From positions 1 to 63,457 of the forward strand of contig JAHJQM010000023.1 of assembly GCA_018819285.1 (NCBI GenBank): a stretch of 63,457 bases of DNA, given 5' to 3'. The stretch's first letter is position 1; every line of letters starts with the position of its first letter. The notes beneath the pieces are model-generated. The model saw only the letters and a list, made by a program, of their open reading frames with translations, was not told the origin of the DNA and did not search any database. Positions 34,737 through 44,085 of this stretch are shown piece by piece. The translations under genes and the position numbers were made by a program. Source of the stretch: Candidatus Omnitrophota bacterium. GTDB lineage: Bacteria > Omnitrophota > Gorgyraeia > Gorgyraeales > Gorgyraeaceae.

Positions 34737-35456
34737 ATGATGATTATTCCAGCTATAGATATTATTGGCGGTAAGGTTGTAAGGCTAGAAAAGGGAGATT
34801 TTAATAAGGAAAAGATCTATTCAGACGATCCTCTTGAGATTGCAAAATATTGGGAGAAAAGAGGAGCGGAATTTTTACACATAGTTGATTTAGATGGCGC
34901 AAGAGAAGGGAAGATGAAAAACCAAGACATAATAACCAAGATTATAGAAAATATAAGAACGCCATGCGAAGTAGGCGGAGGCATCAGGGATAAAGGCGAT
35001 GTAGAGTATTTTTTAAATAGCGGAGCAAGACGCGTGATATTAAGCACTAGGGCTTTTGAGGATCCAAGGTATTTAGAAGGATTGATCGGAGAATTTAGAG
35101 AAAAAATAGTGGTAGGTATAGATTTTTCTGGAAATGAGGTTGTGAAAAAAGGTTGGCAGGAAACAACAAATCTGAGCCCGATGTTTATTGTTCTGGAGAT
35201 GCAAAAAATAGGAGTTAAGACTATAGTGGTGACTGATATGGACGTGGACGGGACATTGAAAGGCCCGAAAATAGAGAGACTAAAACAAATTCTTAATGCT
35301 GTACACATCTCTGTTATAGTTTCTGGCGGTATTTCTTCCCTGAAAGATATAAAAAAATTGAAAGAGATTAAAAATTTTAATTTGGAAGGCGTTATTATCG
35401 GTAAGGCATTATATGAAGGCAAGATCAATTTACAGGAAGCTATGGAACTATGTTAA
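34737..35456 (+). CDS. hisA: Phosphoribosylformimino-5-aminoimidazole carboxamide ribotide isomerase
   Basis: 239 aa TIM barrel. N-terminal [20 protein letters not shown] with the first catalytic Asp; [19 protein letters not shown] and [14 protein letters not shown] with the second; [10 protein letters not shown] phosphate-binding loop. It overlaps hisF by 7 bp. A strong RBS is provided by the upstream leader repeat. Confidence 0.95.
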   Translation: MMIIPAIDIIGGKVVRLEKGDFNKEKIYSDDPLEIAKYWEKRGAEFLHIVDLDGAREGKMKNQDIITKIIENIRTPCEVGGGIRDKGDVEYFLNSGARRVILSTRAFEDPRYLEGLIGEFREKIVVGIDFSGNEVVKKGWQETTNLSPMFIVLEMQKIGVKTIVVTDMDVDGTLKGPKIERLKQILNAVHISVIVSGGISSLKDIKKLKEIKNFNLEGVIIGKALYEGKINLQEAMELC

Positions 35457-36208
35457 CTAAACGCATAATCCCGTGTTTAGATGTAAAGGACGGCAGGGTT
35501 GTCAAGGGGGTCAAATTTCTGAATCTCAGGGACGCAGGAGATCCTGTTGAGGTCGCCCAGTTTTATGACAGAGAAAAGGCGGATGAGATCGTCTTTTTAG
35601 ATATTACAGCCAGTTTTGAAAAAAGAAATATAATGCTGGATGTTGTAAAAAAGACCGCAGAGACTGTTTTTATGCCTTTAACCGTAGGCGGAGGCATAAG
35701 AAATTTAGAAGATATAAGGCAGTTATTAAAAGCAGGCGCTGACAAGGTTTCTATAAATACAGCTGCTGTAAAAAATGCTAATCTTGTAAAAAAAGCCAGC
35801 GAAAAATTCGGCAGTCAGTGCATTGTGGTTGCGATAGACGCTAAAAGAAGCTCTAAAGACAGGTGGGAAGTTTATGTACATGGCGGCAGAACTCCAACAG
35901 GTATTGATGCTATGAAATGGGGTAAGATTGTGCAAAAAATGGGCGCCGGAGAGATTCTTCTTACAAGCATGGATATGGATGGGACAAAAAACGGCTATGA
36001 CATAGAACTTATAAAGAAATTTTCAGAAAGCTTAAACATCCCTGTAATAGCTTCGGGCGGCGCAGGAAACATGGAGCACATATGCGAAGCGTTTACAAAA
36101 GGCAAGGCAGACGCAGCTTTAGCAGCGTCTATTTTTCATTATAAAGAATATTCAATCAGAGAGGTTAAAGAGTATCTGAATAAAAGAAAGGTAAGAGTGA
36201 GGATTTAA
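35450..36208 (+). CDS. hisF: Imidazole glycerol phosphate synthase, cyclase subunit
   Basis: 252 aa TIM barrel paralogous to His[22 protein letters not shown] (catalytic Asp), [36 protein letters not shown] (second Asp) and [10 protein letters not shown]. It closes the imidazole ring using ammonia from HisH. Short spacing to hisI. Confidence 0.96.
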   Translation: MLTKRIIPCLDVKDGRVVKGVKFLNLRDAGDPVEVAQFYDREKADEIVFLDITASFEKRNIMLDVVKKTAETVFMPLTVGGGIRNLEDIRQLLKAGADKVSINTAAVKNANLVKKASEKFGSQCIVVAIDAKRSSKDRWEVYVHGGRTPTGIDAMKWGKIVQKMGAGEILLTSMDMDGTKNGYDIELIKKFSESLNIPVIASGGAGNMEHICEAFTKGKADAALAASIFHYKEYSIREVKEYLNKRKVRVRI

Positions 36209-36243
36209 TAAAGGCGAAGTTGGACCTAAATGAAAGGCATGTA

Positions 36244-36579
36244 ATGAAACAAGAAAAATTCAAGATTAATAATTTGAAGTATGATAAGGCTGGATTAATG
36301 CCAGCTATAGTGCAGGATTATAAGACCGGAGAAGTTTTGATGATGGCTTATATGAATAAAGATTCTCTCAAGAAGACATTGAAAATTAAAAAGACATGTT
36401 TCTGGTCGAGATCCAGGCAAAGATACTGGATAAAAGGAGAGACTTCAGGGAATTTCCAGGTTGTGAAAGCTATTTATTATGATTGCGACATGGACACCCT
36501 TCTTATAAAAGTAAGACAATTAGGAGATGGTGTCGCGTGTCATACGGGAAACAGGAGTTGTTTTTATAGAAAAGTATAA
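36244..36579 (+). CDS. hisI: Phosphoribosyl-AMP cyclohydrolase
   Basis: 111 aa from ATG 36244, which has AAAGG six bases upstream; the ORF track begins 8 codons earlier at [30 protein letters not shown] and the zinc-binding [11 protein letters not shown] plus CHTGNRSCF. Only the cyclohydrolase is present; the HisE pyrophosphohydrolase domain is absent, so HisE must be elsewhere. It ends one base before the trpE ATG. Confidence 0.95.
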   Translation: MKQEKFKINNLKYDKAGLMPAIVQDYKTGEVLMMAYMNKDSLKKTLKIKKTCFWSRSRQRYWIKGETSGNFQVVKAIYYDCDMDTLLIKVRQLGDGVACHTGNRSCFYRKV

Positions 36580-36580
36580 T

Positions 36581-38086
36581 ATGTATTATCCATCCAAACA
36601 AGAATTCATAAAGCTGGCTAAAAAGGCAAATGTAATCCCTGTCTATAAAGAAATTTTGGCAGATACATTAACCCCTGTTTCCGTCTTTCAAAAAATAGGC
36701 AAGGGGTATTCATATTTATTGGAGTCTGTTGAAGGCCAGGAAAAGATAGCGAGGTTTTCATTTATAGGCCTAGAGCCTTCTATAATATTAAAGAGCAAGG
36801 CGAATTCAATTGAGATGAATAAGGGCGGAAAAATTAAAAGATATCTTGCGGATGAGCCATTGAAAGAAATTGAAAATATAATGAATGATTTTAAAGCGGC
36901 TGAGACAAAGGGCCTTCCCAGGTTTTCCGGAGGGCTGGTAGGATATATGGGATATGATATGGTGAGATTTTTTGAGGACCTGCCTGATAAAAATCCTGAT
37001 GATTTGCAAGTTCCTGATTCTGTATTTATGATGGCGGACAGCCTAGTGATATTCGATCATTCAACGCACAAGGTTAAGATAGTGGTAAACGCGTATTTGG
37101 CTCAAGGCTCAACGCTCAAGGCTCGAAAGGTATACGAAAAAGCAATAGAAAAGATAGAAAAGATTATAAAGAAACTAGATAAGCCTGAAAAAAAACTAAA
37201 GGCATCCCTCGACTTCGCTCTGGATGAGAAAATAAAAAGTAAGAGGCACAAGATAAAATCAAATTTTACAAAAAAAGAATTTGAAGGCTTGGTTAAAAAA
37301 GCAAAGGAATATATAAAGGCCGGAGACATAATACAGGTTGTGCCGTCGCAGAGGTTTCACACAAAGCTCGACTGCGAGCCGTTTGATGTTTACCGTTCGC
37401 TTAGATCTTTAAATCCGTCGCCTTATATGTATTATCTGAATTTTAACGATCTAAAGATCGTAGGCTCGTCTCCGGAGCTTTTGGTTAGGTGCGAAAACGG
37501 AATAGTTGAGACCAGGCCTATAGCAGGCACAAGGCCGAGAGGCAGGAATGACGCCGAGGATAAAAAACTGGAAAAAGAGCTTTTAGCTGACGTAAAGGAA
37601 AGGGCAGAACATGTAATGTTGGTGGACCTTGGCAGGAATGACATAGGAAGGGTTTGTAAACCGGGCAGCGTGCACGTAACAGATTTTATGTTTATAGAGA
37701 GATATTCTCACGTCATGCATATTGTGAGTAATTGCAGGGGCATTCTTGATAAAAATAAGAATGCATTCGATGTCTTAAGGGCGTGTTTTCCAGCAGGAAC
37801 TGTATCAGGCGCTCCCAAGGTAAGGGCTATGGAGATAATAGACGAACTTGAGAATACAAAAAGAAGTTATTACGCAGGGGCCGTAGGATATTTTAGTTTT
37901 TCTGGGAATATGGACACTTGCATAACCATAAGGACTATGCTTGTTAAAGGAAGAGACGCTTTTATACAGGCAGGCGGAGGCATCGTAGCTGATTCTATCC
38001 CGTCCAGGGAATATCAGGAGACAGTGAATAAAGCAAAAGCAATGGTCAAGGCGATAGAAATCGCAGAAAGAGGATTGGCAAGTTGA
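36581..38086 (+). CDS. trpE: Anthranilate synthase component I
   Basis: 501 aa from ATG 36581; the ORF-track start at 36527 lies inside hisI. The N-terminal [21 protein letters not shown] feedback-binding region, then the chorismate-binding core with [34 protein letters not shown] and [17 protein letters not shown]. Near residue 180 a 14-bp-spaced GCTCAAGGCTC direct repeat is tolerated in frame. Its stop (TGA) is supplied by the left arm of a 35-bp hairpin. Confidence 0.95.
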   Translation: MYYPSKQEFIKLAKKANVIPVYKEILADTLTPVSVFQKIGKGYSYLLESVEGQEKIARFSFIGLEPSIILKSKANSIEMNKGGKIKRYLADEPLKEIENIMNDFKAAETKGLPRFSGGLVGYMGYDMVRFFEDLPDKNPDDLQVPDSVFMMADSLVIFDHSTHKVKIVVNAYLAQGSTLKARKVYEKAIEKIEKIIKKLDKPEKKLKASLDFALDEKIKSKRHKIKSNFTKKEFEGLVKKAKEYIKAGDIIQVVPSQRFHTKLDCEPFDVYRSLRSLNPSPYMYYLNFNDLKIVGSSPELLVRCENGIVETRPIAGTRPRGRNDAEDKKLEKELLADVKERAEHVMLVDLGRNDIGRVCKPGSVHVTDFMFIERYSHVMHIVSNCRGILDKNKNAFDVLRACFPAGTVSGAPKVRAMEIIDELENTKRSYYAGAVGYFSFSGNMDTCITIRTMLVKGRDAFIQAGGGIVADSIPSREYQETVNKAKAMVKAIEIAERGLAS

Positions 38087-38114
38087 CACTCTAACATTGT
38101 CAGAGTGTCAACTT
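38080..38114. repeat. Stop-codon hairpin family copy 4 (trpE/trpG)
   Basis: 35 bp with left arm AAGTTGACACTCTAACA and right arm TGTCAGAGTGTCAACTT. The TGA within AAGTTGACA is the trpE stop codon. Confidence 0.8.
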
Positions 38115-38131
38115 AGAATTTGAGGTGTTGA

Positions 38132-38695
38132 ATGATTTTAATGATAGATAATTATGATTCATTTACCTATAATCTGGTTCAGTATTTGTCTGAACTTGGG
38201 GAAAAGTTAACTGTATATAGAAACGATAAGATAGGTATTGAAGAGATAAAAATATTAAAGCCGAATCATATTGTAATCTCTCCTGGCCCAGGAAGGCCAA
38301 ACGAGGCGGGTATTTCAGAAAAGGTTATAAAAGAGTTTGGAGCTAGGATTCCATTGTTGGGAGTTTGTCTCGGGCACCAGGCAATAGGAGAGGCTTTTGG
38401 AGGAAAGATTATCCAAGCAGATAAGCTTATGCATGGCAAGACTTCTTTGATATACCATAACGCCAATCCTATCTTTAAAGGTTTATCTAATCCATTCGAA
38501 GCTACTAGGTATCATTCGTTGATAGTTGAGAAAAAATCTTTGCCGGATGCATTGCAGATTATGGCATGGACAAAGGATAACGAAATAATGGGACTTGCGC
38601 ATAAAAAATTTCCAATATGGGGAGTTCAGTTTCATCCTGAATCGATATTGACTAAAGAAGGAAAACAATTATTAAAGAATTTTATTAATTTATAA
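38132..38695 (+). CDS. trpG: Anthranilate synthase component II (glutamine amidotransferase)
   Basis: 187 aa. [17 protein letters not shown] at the N-terminus, [11 protein letters not shown], nucleophile Cys in [15 protein letters not shown], and [12 protein letters not shown] with catalytic His/Glu. It provides ammonia to TrpE. It could also serve as PabA for folate synthesis, since no separate pabA is seen; folP lies at 58.4 kb. Confidence 0.94.
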   Translation: MILMIDNYDSFTYNLVQYLSELGEKLTVYRNDKIGIEEIKILKPNHIVISPGPGRPNEAGISEKVIKEFGARIPLLGVCLGHQAIGEAFGGKIIQADKLMHGKTSLIYHNANPIFKGLSNPFEATRYHSLIVEKKSLPDALQIMAWTKDNEIMGLAHKKFPIWGVQFHPESILTKEGKQLLKNFINL

Positions 38696-38706
38696 GAGAG
38701 GTTTGT

Positions 38707-39717
38707 ATGATAAAAGAAGCTATTGGGAAAGCAGTAGATGGGCTTGATCTGACGCGAGATGAGATGATTTCCTGTATGAATGAGATAATGACCGGAGTGG
38801 CCACTCAGGCGCAGGTAGGAAGTTTTATCACAGCGCTTAGAATTAAAGGTGAAACAGTAGAAGAAATTACAGGCGCTGCTATTGTTATGCGGGAGAAAGC
38901 AACAAAAATTGACATAAGTAGCGATTTAATAGATACCTGCGGGACAGGAGGGAGCAAGACAAATACCTTTAATATATCGACAACAGTTGCTTTCGTGGTA
39001 AGCGGGGCTGGGTTAAAAGTGGCTAAGCACGGAAATCGCGGGGTCTCTAGCGTTTGCGGAAGTGCAGATGTTATAAAGGCGCTTGGGATAAATATTGATA
39101 TATCGCCTGAAAAAGTTAAGGAATGCATAGAAAAGATAGGCATAGGTTTTTTATATGCACCACTTTTTCATAATGCAATGAAATTTGCAATAGGTCCCAG
39201 GAGAGAGATAGGAATAAGAACGATATTCAATATACTCGGGCCTCTTACGAATCCTGCAAATGCTACGGGCCAGGTTTTAGGCGTATACGAAGAAGACCTT
39301 ACGGATAAGCTTGCAAACGTGCTTAATAATCTGGGTGTTAAAAGGGCGTTTGTAGTGCATGGAATGGATACTTTGGATGAAATAACTATAACAGGCGAAA
39401 CAAAAGTTAGCGAGCTGAATAATAAAAAGGTAAAAGGGTATTATATAAAGCCTCAGGATTTCGGCATGAAGAAAGCGGAACTTTTAGACATAAAAGGCGG
39501 GACCGTGGAAGAAAACGCGAGCATTGTGAAAAAGGTCATTGAAGGAGAAAAAGGCCCGAGACAGGACGTGGTATTATTAAACGCTTCTGCTGCGTTGATT
39601 GCCGGAGGCATGGCAAAGGATTTTAAAGATGGCATTGAAAGAGCTAGGGTGTCAATTGAATCAGGAAAGGCGAAAGAAAAGCTAGAGAAACTCATAGAGT
39701 TCACGAATAAATCATGA
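38707..39717 (+). CDS. trpD: Anthranilate phosphoribosyltransferase
   Basis: 336 aa. The PRPP/anthranilate site is shown by [33 protein letters not shown] and the later [21 protein letters not shown]. Not fused to TrpG. It overlaps nothing but has short spacing to trpC, in the order E-G-D-C-F. Confidence 0.95.
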   Translation: MIKEAIGKAVDGLDLTRDEMISCMNEIMTGVATQAQVGSFITALRIKGETVEEITGAAIVMREKATKIDISSDLIDTCGTGGSKTNTFNISTTVAFVVSGAGLKVAKHGNRGVSSVCGSADVIKALGINIDISPEKVKECIEKIGIGFLYAPLFHNAMKFAIGPRREIGIRTIFNILGPLTNPANATGQVLGVYEEDLTDKLANVLNNLGVKRAFVVHGMDTLDEITITGETKVSELNNKKVKGYYIKPQDFGMKKAELLDIKGGTVEENASIVKKVIEGEKGPRQDVVLLNASAALIAGGMAKDFKDGIERARVSIESGKAKEKLEKLIEFTNKS

Positions 39718-39739
39718 GTTCAGAGGAGAGCGTGTCATC

Positions 39740-40522
39740 TTGAAAAATTTTTTGCAGGATATAGTTACATTAAAGAGAAAAGAAGTCGATGCACTGAAAT
39801 CCAAAAGGGTCATAACAGAGTTTGTTGATTCAAAGCGCCTATTAAAAGGCATACGGCCATTTAAAGAAGCCATCTCCAGCGGGGAAGGTCTGAACCTTAT
39901 TGCAGAGATAAAAAAGAAAGCCCCGTCTTTTAAAAGAAATTTTTTCAGAAAATTAGACGTAACCACCATAGCAAATATATATAAGGCAGAAGGAGCTAAA
40001 GCTATATCAGTCCTCACAGATAAGAAGTTTTTTAGCGGGAATATCCTGCATATAAATGAAGTGAAGCGCACCGTAGATATCCCTGTCTTGAGAAAAGATT
40101 TTATAATAGACGAATATCAGGTTTACGAGTCCCGTTATTTCGGAGCAGACGCAATACTATTGATTGCTAGGATTTTATCAGTAGACCAGATAAAGAGTTT
40201 TATGCATCTTGCGAAAAAGATTAACATGGATACTATTGTTGAGATTCACGATGAATTTGATCTTGAAAAAGCCTTACTGAGCGGCGCAGATATAATAGGA
40301 GTTAATAATAGAAATCTGGAGACATTCATGATATCGATGGATATTGTTAGCAGGCTTATTCCTAAAATCCCTAAAGAAATTATAACAATTAGCGAAAGCG
40401 GGATATCCAGCAATGAAGATATCTCTAGGATCAGAAAGGCCGGGGTGAATGCTGTTCTAATAGGCGGGGCGTTTCTGGGAGCAGATGATATTGCAGGAAA
40501 GATAAGGGAAATCATGCAATGA
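39740..40522 (+). CDS. trpC: Indole-3-glycerol phosphate synthase
   Basis: 260 aa TIM barrel. LIAEIKKKAPSF (catalytic Lys), ISVLTDKKFFSGN, LRKDFIIDEYQVYESRYFGADAILLI, VNNRNLETF and ISESGISSNEDI are all standard TrpC motifs. It overlaps trpF by 4 bp (ATGA) and is a separate polypeptide from TrpF. Confidence 0.96.
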   Translation: MKNFLQDIVTLKRKEVDALKSKRVITEFVDSKRLLKGIRPFKEAISSGEGLNLIAEIKKKAPSFKRNFFRKLDVTTIANIYKAEGAKAISVLTDKKFFSGNILHINEVKRTVDIPVLRKDFIIDEYQVYESRYFGADAILLIARILSVDQIKSFMHLAKKINMDTIVEIHDEFDLEKALLSGADIIGVNNRNLETFMISMDIVSRLIPKIPKEIITISESGISSNEDISRIRKAGVNAVLIGGAFLGADDIAGKIREIMQ

Positions 40523-41166
40523 GAGTAAGGGTTAAGTTTTGCGGAATAACATCAGTTGAAGACAGGAATAACGCAATAGCAGCAGGCGCTGACGCAATAG
40601 GAATTGTATTTTTTAAAGATAGTCCTCGTTTTGTAGCATTGAAAAAGGCAGAGAGGATAGTAAAAGATATGCCGCCTTTTATAAGCGCAGTGGGAGTTTT
40701 TGTTAATGAAGTTCTTGAATTTATTGAAGAATGCGTTGAAAGGTGTGATTTGAACGCTGTCCAGCTGCATGGCGATGAAGATGTGAAATATTGTTTTAAG
40801 TTTAAAGATTTAAACTTAAAAGGTGTAAAGCTTATAAAAGGCATAAGAATTAAAGATAAGGAAAGCCTTGTTTCTATAGAAAATTGCCCTAGCGATGCGA
40901 TTATCCTGGATGCCTATAAAAAAGGTATGTATGGTGGCACAGGTCAGGGTTTTGATCGCTCTCTTGCTATTATTGCAAAGGAATACGGGAAAAATATTAT
41001 CCTATCAGGAGGCTTAAACCCTGATAATGTTTATAATATAATAAAAGAAATAAAGCCATATGGAGTAGATGTATCCTCAGGTATTGAATCCAGTCCTGGT
41101 AAGAAGAATATTGAATTAATGGAGCGCTTTATAGAAGAAGTCAAGCGCGCAGAAGCAGACCTTTAA
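40519..41166 (+). CDS. trpF: Phosphoribosylanthranilate isomerase
   Basis: 215 aa. VKFCGITSVEDRNNAIAAGADAIGIVF with catalytic Cys, VQLHGDE, ILDAYKKGMYGGTGQGFD (catalytic Asp) and LSGGLNPDNV. Last trp gene here: trpB and trpA do not follow. Downstream is a 35-bp hairpin and a new promoter. Confidence 0.95.
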   Translation: MRVRVKFCGITSVEDRNNAIAAGADAIGIVFFKDSPRFVALKKAERIVKDMPPFISAVGVFVNEVLEFIEECVERCDLNAVQLHGDEDVKYCFKFKDLNLKGVKLIKGIRIKDKESLVSIENCPSDAIILDAYKKGMYGGTGQGFDRSLAIIAKEYGKNIILSGGLNPDNVYNIIKEIKPYGVDVSSGIESSPGKKNIELMERFIEEVKRAEADL

Positions 41167-41200
41167 TTTCTTCCCAAAATGCTCATACTTTAAACATGAT

Positions 41201-41235
41201 AAGTTGACAAATTAACATTGTCAGAGTGTCAACTT
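41201..41235. repeat. Stop-codon hairpin family copy 5 (after trpF)
   Basis: 35 bp with left arm AAGTTGACAAATTAACA (diverged) and consensus right arm TGTCAGAGTGTCAACTT followed by TTG. It lies 35 bp after the trpF stop and could also weaken read-through. Confidence 0.7.
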
Positions 41236-41252
41236 TTGTTATGTCTATGGAC

Positions 41253-41290
41253 TTGACAAGCCCAATAAAATCATTATACTTCATTATACT
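41253..41290 (+). promoter_or_regulatory. Sigma70-type promoter with doubled -10 before the HTH gene
   Basis: TTGACA at 41253, 16-bp spacer, TATACT at 41275, and then an exact second copy of TCATTATACT at 41281-41290. Followed by an AAAGGA RBS before ATG 41321. Confidence 0.65.
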
Positions 41291-41320
41291 TCGACTTAAA
41301 GGAATATAAAGGAATCTAGT

Positions 41321-41515
41321 ATGACTAAAGCCAAACAAGTGATGACCGTTAAGGAAATAGCTGAATATCTGGGCGTCCACCCTATGACAATATATAAATA
41401 TGTCCAGGAAAGCAAAATCCCTGCTTTTAAAATAGGCACAAGCTGGCGCATCCGAAAAGAGTCTATTAAAAAGTGGATGGATGAAAACGAACATAAAAAC
41501 CAGGAAAGTGCTTGA
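41321..41515 (+). CDS. Excisionase-family (MerR-like) HTH DNA-binding protein
   Basis: 64 aa. MTVKEIAEYLGVHPMTIYKYVQESKIPAFKIGTSWRIRKESIKKWM is the full HTH_17/excisionase winged-helix domain and nearly the entire protein. Such proteins are recombination directionality factors or small transcription regulators. No integrase or mobile element accompanies it, so a regulator of nearby genes is more likely. It has its own strong promoter with a duplicated -10 element, which could allow autoregulation. Confidence 0.85.
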   Translation: MTKAKQVMTVKEIAEYLGVHPMTIYKYVQESKIPAFKIGTSWRIRKESIKKWMDENEHKNQESA

Positions 41516-41597
41516 TATATAGGCAATTAGCGGTTGTCACGTTTTTAAGGCGTATGAAAAAGGAAAGATAATAAGGCGCAAAACATAGGAGACACCT

Positions 41598-42806
41598 ATG
41601 AAATATATAGTCCTGGTTGGCGATGGAATGGGAGACAGGCCTATTGAGGATCTTGGCGGAAAGACTGTTCTTGAGGCAGCTAAAATTCCTAATATGAATT
41701 TTATAGCTGAAAAAGGCAAAGTTGGTCTTACTAATATGATACCTGCCAGGATGCCGCCTGCAAGCGATGTGGCAAATCTTTCTATACTTGGATATAATCC
41801 AAAAAAATATTATACTGGCCGCGGCCCTCTAGAAGCGGTAAATATGGGCATAGATTTACAGGATAATGAAGTTGCTTTCAGGTGCAACCTGGTAACTATT
41901 TCAGACGATAAAATGGTGGATTATAGCGCAGGCCATATATCAAACGAAGAGGCGAGGGCTATAATAGAAGAATTAAATTCCAGATTAGGCGCAGAAGATA
42001 TAAAGTTTTACCCAGGCATAAGTTATAGGCACCTTGTGGTATTTAAGTGCAGAGATGAGGAAGAACAGAAAAATTTCGTAAAGACAAAATGCACACCGCC
42101 TCATGATATAGCAGGGAAGACAATTCATAGATTCCTGCCTGCAATAACGCCTCAGGCAGAAGTATTAAAAAGATTAATGCATGAATCCAGAAAGATCTTG
42201 TCTGACCATGAAGTGAACAGGGTGAGGCTTGACCTGAAAGAGAATCCTGCAAATATGATATGGTTGTGGGGCCAGGGCATAAAGCCTTTTATGCCCAAAT
42301 TTTCAAAGCTTTATCATGTAGAAGGTTCTATTATATCAGCGGTTGATCTTATAAAAGGCATAGGCAAGATTATAGGACTTGACGTCATTAATGTGCCTGG
42401 GGCTACAGGATATTATGACACCAACTATCTGGGCAAGGCAGAGTATGCTATTGATTCGCTGATGCATAAGGATTTCGTATTTGTTCACGTGGAAGCCCCT
42501 GATGAAGCAGGGCACAATGGAGATTTAAGAGAAAAAATATACAGTATAGAGAAATTTGATAAATTTGTGGTAGGCACGGTATTGAACCATTTTAAGTCTA
42601 GCAATGAAGAATACAGGATACTGGTTTTGTCAGATCACGCTACACCTATTGCATTAAAGACCCATTCCAGGGATTACGTTTGTTTTGCTATGTATGGCAC
42701 TGATATAGAGCAGGGGGCTATTAAGCATTTTAACGAAAAAGAAGCCCGCCTTTCCAAATTCCGCATAGATAAAGGCCATGAGTTAATGGAATTCTTTATA
42801 AGATAA
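41598..42806 (+). CDS. apgM: 2,3-bisphosphoglycerate-independent phosphoglycerate mutase, archaeal type
   Basis: 402 aa of the alkaline-phosphatase superfamily. YIVLVGDGMGDRPIEDLGGKT with metal-binding Asp, then NLSILGYNPKKYYTGRGPLEA, VHVEAPDEAGHNGDL and VLSDHATPIALKTHSRD with metal-binding Asp/His. It interconverts 3- and 2-phosphoglycerate. In some bacteria this type is found beside homoserine/threonine genes, and here it precedes lysC. Named by family; a phosphonopyruvate-type activity cannot be fully excluded. Confidence 0.88.
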   Translation: MKYIVLVGDGMGDRPIEDLGGKTVLEAAKIPNMNFIAEKGKVGLTNMIPARMPPASDVANLSILGYNPKKYYTGRGPLEAVNMGIDLQDNEVAFRCNLVTISDDKMVDYSAGHISNEEARAIIEELNSRLGAEDIKFYPGISYRHLVVFKCRDEEEQKNFVKTKCTPPHDIAGKTIHRFLPAITPQAEVLKRLMHESRKILSDHEVNRVRLDLKENPANMIWLWGQGIKPFMPKFSKLYHVEGSIISAVDLIKGIGKIIGLDVINVPGATGYYDTNYLGKAEYAIDSLMHKDFVFVHVEAPDEAGHNGDLREKIYSIEKFDKFVVGTVLNHFKSSNEEYRILVLSDHATPIALKTHSRDYVCFAMYGTDIEQGAIKHFNEKEARLSKFRIDKGHELMEFFIR

Positions 42807-42861
42807 AACCTTTCAATATTTTGATAGATTATTTTCAGCATTTGTGGTAATATTTGTCGAT

Positions 42862-44082
42862 ATGGGAAAATCTTTGATTGTTCAAAAATATGGAGGAAGT
42901 TCTGTAGCGAATACAGACAGGATAAAGAATGTAGCGAACCGCATTGCGCGTTATAAAAAACAAGGGCATAAGATAGTGGTAGTGGTTTCTGCTTTAGGAG
43001 ATACTACTGATGAGTTATTGGAACTGGCGGGCCAGATTACAGATAAACCAAGCGACAGAGAGCTGGATATGCTTATATCTACAGGCGAACAGGTATCTGT
43101 AGCGCTTTTGGCGATGGCTCTTCATAAGATAGGCATTGATGCTATATCTTTTACAGGAGCGCAAGTAGGCATTATTACAGACTGCTCTCATACAAAGGCC
43201 AAGATTCTTAAAATAAGCGCGGACAAAATCAGGGAACAGGTTGAAAAAGGGAAGGTTGTTATAGTGGCTGGTTTTCAGGGCATGAATACTGAACAGGAGA
43301 TTACAACGCTTGGCAGAGGAGGGTCAGACCTTACAGCTGTTGCTATCGCAAAGACCCTGGATGCTGATATGTGCGAGATATATACTGATGTGGAAGGTGT
43401 TTATACCGCTGACCCTAGGATTGTAAAAGACGCCAGAAAACTTTCAGTGATCAGCTATGAAGAAATGCTGGAACTGGCCTCTCTGGGCGCGCAGGTAATG
43501 CAGGCAAGGTCTATGGAGGTTGCAAAAAAATACTCAGTTCCTTTGCATATAAGATCGAGCTTTACAGATAAAGAAGGAACAATTATTTCAAAGGAGGTTA
43601 AGTCAATGGAAGAGGTTCTTGTTAGCGGAGTAACTGCAAATAAAGGCGAGGCAAAAGTAACTATTTGCGATTTGCCTGACAGGCCAGGTATAGCAGCGAA
43701 AATATTCGCAAGCCTAGCTAAACACGATATAAATGTGGATATGATAATCCAGAATATAAGCAGGCTTGGCTACACAGACCTGTCTTTTACGGTTCCTGCG
43801 GCTGAACTCAATAAGACAAAAGATGTGATGGCTAGAATAGCAAAGGCTGTGAAGGCAAAAGGCGTAGTATACAATAATGAGATCGCGAAGGTTTCAATAG
43901 TTGGCGTAGGTATGAAGACCCATTCAGGAGTCGCGGCAAAGATGTTTGGCGCTTTGGCTACAAAAAAGATCAACATAGATATGATATCAACTTCTGAAAT
44001 CAAGATATCGTGCGTGATAAATAAGAAATACGCAGACGATGCAGTGCGGGTATTGCATAAAGCGTTTGGATTGAAGAGGTAA
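42862..44082 (+). CDS. lysC: Aspartate kinase
   Basis: 406 aa from ATG 42862; the ORF track starts at GTG 42844. LIVQKYGGSSVANTDRIKNVANRI at the N-terminus, ISTGEQVSVALLAMAL, TTLGRGGSDLTAVAIAKTLDADMCEIYTDVEGVYTADPRIV, then two ACT domains (about 265-400) that bind the feedback inhibitor. It commits aspartate to lysine/threonine/methionine. Only 3 bp separate its stop from cimA. Confidence 0.95.
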   Translation: MGKSLIVQKYGGSSVANTDRIKNVANRIARYKKQGHKIVVVVSALGDTTDELLELAGQITDKPSDRELDMLISTGEQVSVALLAMALHKIGIDAISFTGAQVGIITDCSHTKAKILKISADKIREQVEKGKVVIVAGFQGMNTEQEITTLGRGGSDLTAVAIAKTLDADMCEIYTDVEGVYTADPRIVKDARKLSVISYEEMLELASLGAQVMQARSMEVAKKYSVPLHIRSSFTDKEGTIISKEVKSMEEVLVSGVTANKGEAKVTICDLPDRPGIAAKIFASLAKHDINVDMIIQNISRLGYTDLSFTVPAAELNKTKDVMARIAKAVKAKGVVYNNEIAKVSIVGVGMKTHSGVAAKMFGALATKKINIDMISTSEIKISCVINKKYADDAVRVLHKAFGLKR

Positions 44083-44085
44083 AAT

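Noticed and set aside
36527-36580. Extended trpE start inside hisI
   Set aside because: The extension overlaps the hisI 3' end in another frame; the ATG at 36581 gives the normal TrpE length.
41321-41515. Mobile island around the excisionase-like gene
   Set aside because: No integrase, att repeats or phage genes; flanking genes are housekeeping biosynthesis.
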